A stretch of DNA of 64,000 nucleotides. It comes from Pseudomonas sp. DTU_2021_1001937_2_SI_NGA_ILE_001. GTDB lineage: Bacteria > Pseudomonadota > Gammaproteobacteria > Pseudomonadales > Pseudomonadaceae. The DNA lies in contig NZ_CP135971.1 of assembly GCF_032463525.1 (NCBI RefSeq), positions 2,108,001 through 2,172,000 on the forward strand. The letters run 5' to 3'. The notes beneath the pieces are model-generated. The model was not told where the DNA came from. It saw only the letters and a list, made by a program, of their open reading frames with translations, and searched no databases. The number at the start of each line of letters is the position of its first letter. Position 1 is the stretch's first letter. Shown piece after piece: positions 10,358 to 18,185 of the stretch. Both the position numbers and the translations under genes were made by a program.

Positions 10358-11191
10358 TTATTTCACCGCGCCGAAGGACAGGCCGCGTACCAGTTGTTTT
10401 TGGCTGATCCAGCCGAAGATCAGAATGGGCGCGCAGGCCAGTGTCGAGACGGCGGAAAGCTTGGCCCAGAACAGCCCCTCCGGGCTGGAGTAGGACGCCA
10501 CCAGGGCAGTCAGTGGCGCCGCGGCGGAGCTGGTCAGGTTGAGCGACCAGAAGGCCTCGTTCCAGCACAGGATCAGCGACAGCAACATGGTCGAGGCCAG
10601 GCCGCCGCGGGCGATCGGCAGCAGCACGCGGACGATCTCCTGCCAGGTGGTGGCGCCATCCAGGCGCGCCGCTTCGAGGATGTCCACGGGGATGTCCTTG
10701 AAGTAGGTGTAAATCATCCACACGACGATCGGCAGGTTGATCAGGGTGTAGATGACGATCAGCGCCAGGCGCGAGTCGAGCAGGCCGAACTGCTTGGCCA
10801 GCAGGTAGATCGGCACCAGCACGCCCACCGGCGGCAGCATCTTGGTCGACAGCATCCACAACAGCGTGCGCTTGGTGTGCCGCGTTTCGAAGAACGCCAT
10901 GGAATAGGCCGCCGGAACGGCCAGGAGCATGCACAGCAGGGTCGCGGAGACCGAGATCAGCACCGAGTTCCAGGCGAAGGCGAAGTAGTCGCTGCGCTCG
11001 TTGATGTGCAGGTAGTTCTCCAGCGTCGGGGTGAAGATGAACTGCGGCGGCGTGGCGAAGGCATCGATCTCGGTCTTCAGGCTGGTCAGCACCATCCAGA
11101 AGATCGGGAAGAAGATCACCACGGCGATGGCCCAGGCCAGGACGCCGATGATCAGGCTCTGCAGGCGACGGGATTGTTTCAGCGTCAGCAT
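10358..11191 (-). CDS. mtlG: Polyol ABC transporter, permease subunit (MalG type)
   Basis: 277 residues with six predicted membrane helices, the first at about 14-34 (VLAWAIAVVIFFPIFWMVL). The cytoplasmic EAA loop that docks to the ATPase is visible as EAARLDGATTWQEIVRVLLP. It pairs with MtlF to form the inner-membrane channel. It starts 10 nt after mtlF and ends 15 nt before mtlK. Confidence 0.95.
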   Translation of the reverse strand: MLTLKQSRRLQSLIIGVLAWAIAVVIFFPIFWMVLTSLKTEIDAFATPPQFIFTPTLENYLHINERSDYFAFAWNSVLISVSATLLCMLLAVPAAYSMAFFETRHTKRTLLWMLSTKMLPPVGVLVPIYLLAKQFGLLDSRLALIVIYTLINLPIVVWMIYTYFKDIPVDILEAARLDGATTWQEIVRVLLPIARGGLASTMLLSLILCWNEAFWSLNLTSSAAAPLTALVASYSSPEGLFWAKLSAVSTLACAPILIFGWISQKQLVRGLSFGAVK

Positions 11192-11201
11192 CCGATTGCC
11201 C

Positions 11202-12134
11202 TCACTGTTGGTCGGTCAGGTTCTTGCCGATCATGCGGATCAGCACGATGGCGGCGATGTTGGCGATGACCACCGCGATCAACCCGCCCGCCGAGGCCAT
11301 GCCGACGTCGAACTGCAGCAGGGCCTGGTTGTAGATCAGGTAGGCCAGGTTGGTCGACTCGTAACCCGGGCCGCCGCTGGTGGTGGTGTAGATCTCGGCG
11401 AACACCGAGAGCAGGAAGATGGTCTCGATCATCACCACCACGGCGATCGGCCGCGCCAGGTGCGGCAGGGTCAGGTGCCAGAAAATGGCGATGGGACCGG
11501 CACCGTCGAGACGCGCAGCTTCCTTCTGCTCCTGGTCCAGCGACTGCATGGCGGTCATCAGGATCAGGATGGCGAACGGCAGCCACTGCCAGGACACGAT
11601 CAGGATGATCGACAACAACGGATGCTGCGCCAGCCAGTCCACTGGCTGGGCACCGAAGAACTGCCAGACGGCGGCGAGGATTCCCGAGACCGGATGGAAG
11701 ATCAGGTTCTTCCACAGCAGCGCGCTGACCGTGGGCATGATGAAGAACGGCGAGATCAGCAGTACCCGCACGATGCCGCGCCCGAAGAACTCGCAGGCTT
11801 CCAGCAGCGCGGAAATCAGCACGCCGAACACCACGCTGATCAGCAGCACGCTGCCGACCAGCAACAGCGTATTGCCAGCCCCGGAGAGGAACGCGGCGTC
11901 GGTGACGAAGTAGTGGAAGTTCTCCAGGCCGACGAAGTCGTTCTCGCCGGGATACAGCAGGTTGTAGCGGATCAGCGAGAAGTACAGGGTCATGCCCAGC
12001 GGCACGATCATCCAGATCAACAGCAGGGCGACCGAAGGGCTGACCAGAAACCAGCCGGGCGCCAGGCGCCGGGGCTTGCGCCCGCCGGGCGTGCCGGCCT
12101 GTGCAGCAGGTGTGTTGATAGCCGTAGAGTTCAT
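11202..12134 (-). CDS. mtlF: Polyol ABC transporter, permease subunit (MalF type)
   Basis: 310 residues from the chosen start. The frame is open further upstream, but GGAGG lies 4 nt before the second ATG of an ATGATG pair, so MNSTAINT is the likely start. It has several membrane helices, the first at about 30-50 (SVALLLIWMIVPLGMTLYF), and an EAA loop EAARLDGAGPIAIFWHLTLP. It forms the channel with MtlG. A 133-nt gap with two hairpins separates it from mtlE. Confidence 0.93.
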   Translation of the reverse strand: MNSTAINTPAAQAGTPGGRKPRRLAPGWFLVSPSVALLLIWMIVPLGMTLYFSLIRYNLLYPGENDFVGLENFHYFVTDAAFLSGAGNTLLLVGSVLLISVVFGVLISALLEACEFFGRGIVRVLLISPFFIMPTVSALLWKNLIFHPVSGILAAVWQFFGAQPVDWLAQHPLLSIILIVSWQWLPFAILILMTAMQSLDQEQKEAARLDGAGPIAIFWHLTLPHLARPIAVVVMIETIFLLSVFAEIYTTTSGGPGYESTNLAYLIYNQALLQFDVGMASAGGLIAVVIANIAAIVLIRMIGKNLTDQQ

Positions 12135-12187
12135 CATGCCTCCGAGGGCGTAATGGGTGGTGACGTGAGCAGAAAGCGGATCGCCCA

Positions 12188-12246
12188 GGCATGGCCCAGG
12201 CGCCATGCCCCGCCTACCGCCGGCTCACGCAGAGCCCCGGTGGGCT
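12188..12246 (-). promoter_or_regulatory. Hairpins in the mtlE-mtlF intercistronic gap
   Basis: Two stems lie between the binding-protein and permease genes: GGCATGGC/GCCATGCC (12188-12195 with 12202-12209) and AGCCC/GGGCT (12233-12237 with 12242-12246). Neither is followed by a T-run. Hairpins in this position often protect the upstream binding-protein message or partly stop transcription, giving more binding protein than permease. Confidence 0.5.
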
Positions 12247-12267
12247 GAGGCAGGGTCTGCGCGACGG

Positions 12268-13578
12268 CTACTTCGGATACCCGGCGCGCTTCATTTCTCG
12301 CTCGGTGCTCTGCTGGGCGGCCATCAGTGCCTGCTCAGGCTGCATCTGCCCGGTCAGCGCAGCGGCGAACAGCTTGCCGACGCTGGTGCCGATGGCCTGG
12401 AACTCGGGGATGGTCACCAGTTGAATGCCCACATAGGGCACCGGCTTGGCACTCGGGTTGGCCGGGTCGGCCTTCTTCAGCGATTCCAGGGTGACCTTGG
12501 CGAATGGCGCGGCCTGCATGTAGGCATCGCTGTAGGTCGAGGCGCGGGTACCTGGCGGCACGTTGGCCACGCCATCCTTCTCGGCGACCAGCTGCGCATA
12601 GGCCTTGGAGGTGGCCCAGGCGCTGAAGGTCCTGGCAGCGTCCTTGGACTTGGAACTGGTGGGAATCGCCAGCGCCCAGGAGTACAGCCAGGAAGCGCCC
12701 TTGTCGGTGACCTGGGTCGGGGCAAAGGTGAAGCCGACCGAGTCGGCGACCTTGCTTTGCGAGGTGTCGGTCACGAACGAGCCGGCGACGCTGGCATCGA
12801 CCCACTGCGCGCACTTGCCGCTGTTGAACAGCGCCAGGTTTTCGTTGAAGCCGTTGCTGGAGGCACCCGGCGGGCCGTACTTCTTCATATTGTCGACGTA
12901 GAAGTTGAGCGCGCTCTTCCACTCGCTGCCGGTGAATTCGGGCTGCCACTGCTCGTTGAACCAGCGCGCACCATAGGCATTGGCCAGGGTGGTGATCAGC
13001 GCCATGTTCTCGCCCCAGCCGGCCTTGCCGCGCAGGCACAGGCCGTACACGCCCTTGTCCGGCTGATGCAGCTTGCCGGCGAACTGGCCTATCTGATCCC
13101 AGGTCGGGTGCTCAGGCATGCTCAGGCCGGCCTGCTGGAAAAGGTCCTTGCGGTAATAGGTGATCGAGGCTTCGGCATAGAACGGCAGCGCATACAGCGT
13201 GCCCTTGGCGGACAGGCCCTGGCGCACCGACGGGAAGACATCGTCGAGGTCGTAGTCGGCTGGCAGGTCCTTCATCGGCTCCAACCAGCCTTTTTCGCCC
13301 CACAGCGCCGCTTCGTACATGCCGATGGTCAGCACGTCGAACTGGCCGCCCTGGGTGGCGATATCTGTGGTCAGACGCTGGCGCAGCACGTTCTCTTCAA
13401 GTACCACCCACTTCAGGCGGATATCGGGGTGCTGCTCTTCGAAGGTCTTGGCGAGCCGCTGCATGCGGATCATGTCGCTGTTGTTGACCGTGGCGATGGT
13501 CAGGGTTTCGGCGCCCTGGGCGACCACGCTGAGGGAGAGGCAAGAGGCTGCTGCGAATGCTTTGATCGAGTGGTTCAT
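12268..13578 (-). CDS. mtlE: Polyol ABC transporter, periplasmic binding protein
   Basis: 436 residues of the family-1 solute-binding proteins (MalE/UgpB type). A signal peptide is clear (MNHSIKAFAAASCLSLSVVA, cleavage probably after QGA at about residue 23). The mature part begins with the typical ETLTIATVNNSDMIRM. It captures mannitol and related polyols in the periplasm for MtlFGK. It is the first gene of the operon, with AGGAG 9 nt before its ATG, and a 227-bp regulatory gap separates it from mtlR. Confidence 0.95.
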   Translation of the reverse strand: MNHSIKAFAAASCLSLSVVAQGAETLTIATVNNSDMIRMQRLAKTFEEQHPDIRLKWVVLEENVLRQRLTTDIATQGGQFDVLTIGMYEAALWGEKGWLEPMKDLPADYDLDDVFPSVRQGLSAKGTLYALPFYAEASITYYRKDLFQQAGLSMPEHPTWDQIGQFAGKLHQPDKGVYGLCLRGKAGWGENMALITTLANAYGARWFNEQWQPEFTGSEWKSALNFYVDNMKKYGPPGASSNGFNENLALFNSGKCAQWVDASVAGSFVTDTSQSKVADSVGFTFAPTQVTDKGASWLYSWALAIPTSSKSKDAARTFSAWATSKAYAQLVAEKDGVANVPPGTRASTYSDAYMQAAPFAKVTLESLKKADPANPSAKPVPYVGIQLVTIPEFQAIGTSVGKLFAAALTGQMQPEQALMAAQQSTEREMKRAGYPK

Positions 13579-13805
13579 GCTTGTGAACTCCTCTTCCGCG
13601 CTCGTGCGGCTACGGAAGAACGTTATTGTTTTTGTTTCGCTCGGACTCGATTACACCCCCTGCTGGCTCGCGCGGACAAATCCTTGAGCGCACAACGATC
13701 GATACTTTTTTGCACTCGACGGACGAACAGAAACCCACATGGCTGCGCAAAGACCTTTCTGGCACGGGGCTTTTCGAGGATATCGGCGTGGATAATGCTG
13801 CCGGC
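13579..13805 (-). promoter_or_regulatory. mtl operon control region with possible MtlR and Crc sites
   Basis: This gap lies between mtlR and mtlE, both on the minus strand. It contains two similar direct repeats on the minus strand, GTGCCAGAAAG (13765 down to 13755) and GTGCAAAAAAG (13715 down to 13705), 50 bp apart; these are candidate AraC-type activator sites. Nearer the gene, AACAATAA (13630 down to 13623) fits the Hfq/Crc CA motif AAYAAYAA, about 44 nt before the mtlE start. A weak TTGTCC / TGTAAT promoter with an 18-nt spacer lies between them. All assignments are by pattern only. Confidence 0.4.
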
Positions 13806-14711
13806 TCAGTACAGGTTTCGCTCGGTGAGGCGCTGCACCGCGAGCTTGCGATAGCCCGACGGCGTCATACCCTTGAGTTGCTGGAAGCGGCGGTTGAAGT
13901 TGGAGATATTGCTGAAGCCAGACTCGAAGCAGACGTCGGTCACCGGCTTGTCGCTCTTGCTCAGCAGCTCGCAGGACTTGCTGACCCGCAGACGGTTGAC
14001 GAACTCGACGAAACCACGCCCGGTGGCCTGCTTGAAGAAGCGCGAGAAATAGGTGGTGGTCATGCCCAGGTGCGCGGCAACTTCTTCCTGGCTGATGCCC
14101 TGCGCGTAGTACTGGAAGATGTAGTCCACTGCCCGGTTGATACGCTCGACATGTTGCTCGTCACCCAGTTGCGAAGAGGTCACGCCCGACAGCAACTGGT
14201 AGTCCTCGCTGCCCGCGAGCAGCTCCATGAGGATGAAGAAATGTCCCAGGCGAGTGATGCCCCGGCTGCTGGCGATCTTGCTCATCAACACGCCGGCTTC
14301 GCGAATCATCTGCGGGTCACGAAACTCGATACCGAACTGCGCGCGAGCCAGCAAGGGCTGCAGGCCACCGAGTTCGGCGAACACGGCACTGCCGCTTTCC
14401 AGCACCTCATCGGTGAAGTTGACCAGCATGTCGCGGGTTTCCACCACCTCGCCCTCCTCCACCTGGCTGATCCAGTTGTGCGGCAGGCCAGGGCCGGTGA
14501 GAAACAGGGTATAGGGAGAAAAATTACCGATGTAGTCGCCGATGAATACCTTGCCGGAGCTGGCGACGATCAGGTGCAGCTCATATTCCTTGTGAAAGTG
14601 CCAGCGTACGAGGGGCGATGGGAAGCCATGCTGACGGTAGATCAGCGAATGGCCTTCGTGGTCGTCCATCAGTTCGTAGGACGGGTCGGCTACGCGGGAT
14701 GTCCGGGTCAT
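13806..14711 (-). CDS. mtlR: AraC-family activator of the mannitol operon
   Basis: 301 residues. The N-terminal half is a cupin-like sensing domain (RWHFKEYELHLIV is its start in outline). The C-terminal ~100 residues form two helix-turn-helix motifs, VAAHLGMTTTYFSRFFKQ and the conserved FESGFSNISNFNRRFQQLKG-type segment. In P. fluorescens MtlR activates the mtl operon in response to mannitol, arabitol or glucitol. Its position directly upstream of mtlE and the same strand order match that system. Confidence 0.93.
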   Translation of the reverse strand: MTRTSRVADPSYELMDDHEGHSLIYRQHGFPSPLVRWHFHKEYELHLIVASSGKVFIGDYIGNFSPYTLFLTGPGLPHNWISQVEEGEVVETRDMLVNFTDEVLESGSAVFAELGGLQPLLARAQFGIEFRDPQMIREAGVLMSKIASSRGITRLGHFFILMELLAGSEDYQLLSGVTSSQLGDEQHVERINRAVDYIFQYYAQGISQEEVAAHLGMTTTYFSRFFKQATGRGFVEFVNRLRVSKSCELLSKSDKPVTDVCFESGFSNISNFNRRFQQLKGMTPSGYRKLAVQRLTERNLY

Positions 14712-14810
14712 GGGCTACGCCGTTGCTCGGCGACATGCCAGTCGGTTCAGGCTGGGATGTCTGCTGTGTTCACTCATGGGCAGGCCAGTGTAGCAGCCAA
14801 AAATGAACGA

Positions 14811-14836
14811 GCCCCACCTGTGCGGGTGAGGCTGTT
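14811..14836 (-). terminator. Probable terminator downstream of the secreted orphan gene
   Basis: A stem AGCCTCACC / GGTGGGGCT with a short loop occupies about 14812-14834, followed on the minus strand by CGTTCATTTTTGG. It lies after the 151-residue orphan gene and upstream of mtlR. Confidence 0.5.
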
Positions 14837-14873
14837 TTCAATTCGATGTTTCGTCATACGCCGCCTTGAAAGG

Positions 14874-15329
14874 CTAACGCATCTTGTACAGCACAGCGGC
14901 GCCTGGCCTGGCCTCGAAAGCAGGCACCGTACGCTGCTCAAGTGGCCTGCCCGAGACATCCCACACCAACGTGTCCGAGGGGTACTCGTCCTTGCGGGTC
15001 ATGGCGTCGATTTGCTTGACGATCACAGCCGAGCTTTCAGGCACCTCGGGGTTCCATTCGAAAACACCCACTCTACCGAAGAACACCGCCGGTGCATCGG
15101 CATCGAGACGGCGGTCCGGGCACATGACCAGGCCTCGGTCGAGCATGACCCTCAGCGCGCCGACCGGTACCTTCTTCACCGTCGGCGTGGTGCGTTCGGC
15201 ACTGTGTCCTGAGCAGACATTGGCCGAGCGCGTAACCATGTCCTCGACCACTTCACTATCGGATTGGGCATGCGCCGAAAAGGCAACGGCAGATAAGGCA
15301 AGAATTACCAGGTTTGACTTCCAGGACAC
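14874..15329 (-). CDS. Hypothetical secreted protein, GTG start
   Basis: 151 residues from a GTG at 15329. This start is chosen because AGGAGG stands exactly 6 nt before it and the protein then opens with a textbook signal peptide (SWKSNLVILALSAVAFSAHA, cleavage after AHA). The frame runs upstream to 15419, but that part has no ribosome site. The mature protein has two cysteines (SANVCSGH and VMCPDRR) that could pair in the periplasm. I do not recognise the family. It stands alone between mtlR and the accessory stretch near tRNA-Lys. Confidence 0.7.
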   Translation of the reverse strand: MSWKSNLVILALSAVAFSAHAQSDSEVVEDMVTRSANVCSGHSAERTTPTVKKVPVGALRVMLDRGLVMCPDRRLDADAPAVFFGRVGVFEWNPEVPESSAVIVKQIDAMTRKDEYPSDTLVWDVSGRPLEQRTVPAFEARPGAAVLYKMR

Positions 15330-15610
15330 CAGAAACCTCCTATGGAAAGAATGCGCCAATGTTGCAGACCGTTCAGGTTGGACACAGTTCATTTTCAGGG
15401 AGGTTACAGTGCGCGGCACGAAATCAGTCTGCGCCTCCAGCTCATGGAAACTGTCAGTTGCCTGCTAATTCACCTGTTGATCATCAGGGAGTGGCGTGAT
15501 CGTCGTTGCGACAGCCAGAACAGCTCCAATGGCCACCCATTCAACAGCCTGCAAGGTGGTTGCTAGCCGTGTGATCGCAAACTGATCAGCATACTGTCGC
15601 TTGATAGGCA

Positions 15611-15907
15611 TCAGCGACTGCCAAACTTGAACGCTTTTGGGCCCCTTATCAAACGCCACAAAGCGACGAGAGCTGCCCCGGCCATGAACGAAAACAACAC
15701 AGAATCCTTAAGCAAATAAAACACGAAGCTGAACGGCTCATCCTTGAACAAAAACACCATCGGCTGCCTGTCACCACGCGGACCAACCAGAGTGTGCAAC
15801 TCACCACTGACGAAGGCTGTGTAAACTTCGGGCGCTATCAGTAGCGTGACACCGCCAAAGAACAAAACACTCAGCACGCAGTAAAACTTGATTCTGTATT
15901 CAGGCAT
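15611..15907 (-). CDS. Hypothetical small membrane protein
   Basis: 98 residues with two hydrophobic segments, about 7-27 (KFYCVLSVLFFGGVTLLIAP) and about 65-85 (LKDSVLFSFMAGAALVALWR), separated by a charged loop. The family is not recognised. The ribosome site is weak (GTGGG about 11 nt before the ATG) and base composition is more AT-rich than the neighbours, which suggests recent acquisition. It lies between a secreted orphan and the inverted-repeat element by tRNA-Lys. It could be a spurious frame, though the membrane pattern argues for a real protein. Confidence 0.5.
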   Translation of the reverse strand: MPEYRIKFYCVLSVLFFGGVTLLIAPEVYTAFVSGELHTLVGPRGDRQPMVFLFKDEPFSFVFYLLKDSVLFSFMAGAALVALWRLIRGPKAFKFGSR

Positions 15908-15956
15908 TGAGTGGTACCCACTTCATAAAATTCATCTGTTTTTCCGGGCGCTGACC

Positions 15957-16216
15957 AGGTTTTGTACGAAAAGCCGGCGAGCGAAGGTCAAGCAAGGCGC
16001 AACGAGCGAAGCGAGTAACAGCCGTAGGCTGATCCGAAGGGCGAGCGCCAGCGAGTCAAAACAGGCGAGGAACGGTCGGAGTCGCGGGCGACTTTACTGG
16101 AGTAAATGAGCATTCCGACCGGGTGGCGATCCACCGGGTGGCGCACCACCGGGCTGGCGATCCAGCCTGTTTTTAACGCAGCATGGCCGAGCGCAGGCAC
16201 TTTTCGTACAAAACCT
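15957..16216. mobile_element. MITE-like non-coding element with 17-bp terminal inverted repeats
   Basis: The ends are exact inverted copies: AGGTTTTGTACGAAAAG at 15957-15973 and its complement at 16200-16216. The 226 bp between have no gene and are rich in GAGCGA / GGCGA-type short repeats, plus three tandem GGGTGGCG/GGGCTGGCG-like units at about 16119-16158. This is the form of a miniature inverted-repeat element or a gutted insertion sequence that could be moved by a transposase elsewhere in the genome. I cannot see a convincing target-site duplication. Confidence 0.65.
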
Positions 16217-16405
16217 AGACGGGAAGCATCTCAAGGTGCATCCGGAGCAGATGCGCACAGTTTCGTGACTTAACAACAGTCCCTCTGCAGCGAGCCTGTG
16301 CTCAGCACTGTTCAGCGCCAGGAGTTTGCTCACCTGGCGGAAGTGAAAACGCCGCCCCACCACCCCGGCGATCACCGGCCCGTGAAAAATTTTCGCGTCC
16401 CAACG

Positions 16406-16430
16406 AAAAAACCCACCGTTCAAGGTGGGT
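16406..16430 (-). terminator. Terminator of tRNA-Lys
   Basis: On the minus strand a stem ACCCACC / GGTGGGT with a 6-nt loop is followed by TTTTTTCG. It is correctly placed about 110 nt after the tRNA-Lys 3' end. Confidence 0.75.
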
Positions 16431-16536
16431 TCTTTCATATTTGCATCACTGGGAGCTGAACCTTAAGTTCGCTCCAGACGGTGAGGTGATTTCGCTTCCT
16501 TTAAGGAACGCTTATCACTGTGTACCGCCTTGAATA

Positions 16537-16612
16537 TGGTGGGTCGTGTAGGATTCGAACCTACGACCAATTGGTTAAAAGCCAACTGCTCTACCAACTG
16601 AGCTAACGACCC
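16537..16612 (-). tRNA. tRNA-Lys (anticodon TTT)
   Basis: 76 nt with the CCA end encoded. The acceptor stem GGGTCGT pairs with ACGACCC. The D-loop carries AGCTCAGTTGGTAGAGC, the anticodon loop is CTTTTAA with TTT, and the T-arm is GTAGGTTCGAATCCTAC. It lies next to queC in the same position as in P. aeruginosa. Confidence 0.98.
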
Positions 16613-16672
16613 GTTGGATGGCGCGTATATTACTGATTTTTCTCAGTAATTCAACACCTTCCTGAAAAAAAA

Positions 16673-17347
16673 TTAAAAATATCGCGTCGGGTCGGCGACA
16701 CCGGCCGCTGCAAAGCCTTCCGCACGCAGGCGGCAGCTGTCGCATTTGCCGCAGGCACGGCCTTCATCGTCGGCCTGGTAGCACGACACCGTCAGCGAAT
16801 AATCCACGCCCAGACGCACGCCCGCCTTGATGATGTCGGCCTTGCTCAGGTTCTGCAGCGGCGCGCGGATCTTGAAGCCCTGCCCTTCTACACCGGCTTT
16901 GGTGGCCAGATTGGCCAGGCGCTCGAAGGCCTCGACGAACTCGGGGCGGCAGTCCGGGTAACCGGAGTAGTCCACAGCGTTGACGCCGATGAAGATGTCC
17001 TGGGCTTGCAGGACTTCGGCCCAACCCAGGGCCAGGGACAGGAACACGGTGTTGCGCGCCGGTACGTAGGTCACCGGAATGCCTTCGGTCGGCGCCTCGG
17101 GCACATCGATGGTGCTATCGGTGAGGGCCGAGCCGCCCATGCCGTCGAGGTTCAAGCCGATGACCTTGTGGTCGGCGGCACCCAGGTTGCGTGCCACCTG
17201 TGCGGCCGCGTTGAGTTCGGCGCGGTGACGCTGACCGTAGTCGAAGCTCATGGTGTAGCAGGTGTAGCCTTCGGCCTGGGCCATGGCCACCACCGTGGCG
17301 GAATCCAGGCCACCGGACAGCAGGATGACGGCTTTCTTGTCACTCAT
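16673..17347 (-). CDS. queC: 7-cyano-7-deazaguanine (preQ0) synthase
   Basis: 224 residues. The ATP-binding PP-loop is [16 protein letters not shown] near the N-terminus. Four C-terminal cysteines ([11 protein letters not shown]) bind zinc. QueC converts 7-carboxy-7-deazaguanine to preQ0 with ATP and ammonia, the last step before the queuosine branch that modifies tRNA wobble guanine. It lies 13 nt after queE on the same transcript. Confidence 0.97.
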   Translation of the reverse strand: MSDKKAVILLSGGLDSATVVAMAQAEGYTCYTMSFDYGQRHRAELNAAAQVARNLGAADHKVIGLNLDGMGGSALTDSTIDVPEAPTEGIPVTYVPARNTVFLSLALGWAEVLQAQDIFIGVNAVDYSGYPDCRPEFVEAFERLANLATKAGVEGQGFKIRAPLQNLSKADIIKAGVRLGVDYSLTVSCYQADDEGRACGKCDSCRLRAEGFAAAGVADPTRYF

Positions 17348-17360
17348 GGTTTCTCTCCTC

Positions 17361-18008
17361 TCAGCGCCCTGGCTCGTCGTTCCAGAGCAGCTTGTGCAAT
17401 TGCATCTGGAACCGCACCGGCAGGTTGTCTGCCACGATCCAGTCGGCCAGGTCGCTACCTTTCAATTCATGATGACTCGCCGAGAACAGCACTTCACCGG
17501 CGCGCTGGTCCAGCTGGTACTGGATCAGCTTGGACACGGCCCAGTCGTAGTCATCACGGGAGCAGATCACGAACTTCACCTGATCGTTGCGGGTCAGCAG
17601 CTCAATGTTCTCGTAGCGGTTGCGCGCCACTTCCTTGGAACCTGGGGTCTTGAGGTCCACGACCCGACTGACCCGGGTGTCGACCGCCGAGATGTCCAGC
17701 GCCCCACTGGTTTCCAGCGAAACCTCATAGCCGGCGTCACACAGGCGCTGCAGCAAGGGAATCGCGTTGGGCTGGGCCAGCGGCTCGCCACCGGTGACGC
17801 ACACATAACGAGGCCGCCAGCTGGCGACTTTCTCGACGATGGCATCCAGGGTCATGAGCGTGCCGCCACTGAACGCATAGGCGCTGTCGCAGTATTGGCA
17901 CCTGAGAGGGCAGCCAGTGAGCCGCACGAATACCGTGGGCAGGCCGGCCGTTCGGGTTTCACCCTGCAGCGAGTGAAAGATTTCGGTGATGCGTAATGTG
18001 TCTTGCAT
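17361..18008 (-). CDS. queE: 7-carboxy-7-deazaguanine synthase, radical SAM enzyme
   Basis: 215 residues from the ATG at 18008; an in-frame GTG three codons earlier has no better ribosome site. The radical-SAM cluster is the C-x3-C-x2-C in [10 protein letters not shown], followed by GGEPLAQPN. It rearranges carboxy-tetrahydropterin to 7-carboxy-7-deazaguanine, the substrate of the co-transcribed QueC. The pair sits immediately downstream of the Tol-Pal operon. Confidence 0.95.
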   Translation of the reverse strand: MQDTLRITEIFHSLQGETRTAGLPTVFVRLTGCPLRCQYCDSAYAFSGGTLMTLDAIVEKVASWRPRYVCVTGGEPLAQPNAIPLLQRLCDAGYEVSLETSGALDISAVDTRVSRVVDLKTPGSKEVARNRYENIELLTRNDQVKFVICSRDDYDWAVSKLIQYQLDQRAGEVLFSASHHELKGSDLADWIVADNLPVRFQMQLHKLLWNDEPGR

Positions 18009-18135
18009 GGGGGCCACGGGCGTAACAGCTAAACAGGCCGTCCGCCTCCGTCAGGCACTTCAAGGCACCCGCAAGCGCGCGATGCAATGAAGCGAAATCA
18101 ATGTTGACCGATATTTCGGGTGGGCGATTCTAACG

Positions 18136-18161
18136 AAAAAAGCCGCGACAGGCGCGGCTTT
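18136..18161 (-). terminator. Terminator of the tol-pal operon
   Basis: A stem AAGCCGCG / CGCGGCTT with a 5-nt loop (18140-18147, 18153-18160) is followed on the minus strand by a run of six T. It lies 25 bp after cpoB and separates it from queE. Confidence 0.85.
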
Positions 18162-18185
18162 CTCGAACAGGCAACGGTCGCGGCT

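Larger units (their letters stand above)
15908..16536. other. 629-bp stretch without a gene beside tRNA-Lys
   Basis: It holds the 260-bp inverted-repeat element (15957-16216), about 190 bp with no feature I can identify, and the tRNA-Lys terminator. No frame here has a ribosome site or a recognisable product. Confidence 0.6.

Noticed and set aside
15465..15659. 64-residue minus-strand frame overlapping the end of the 98-residue membrane protein gene
   Set aside because: It begins with GTG without a ribosome site and mostly lies in the neighbour's end and intergenic DNA; its single hydrophobic stretch is not enough support.
15908..16216. CRISPR-like or integron-like repeat array near tRNA-Lys
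   Set aside because: The short GGGTGGCG-type units are only three, irregular, and without spacers; no cas or integrase gene is near.
16094..16438. 114-residue minus-strand frame across the inverted-repeat element with a faint transposase-like SHETVR string
   Set aside because: It runs through the terminal repeat and the tRNA terminator, has no ribosome site, and the similarity is too short to trust.
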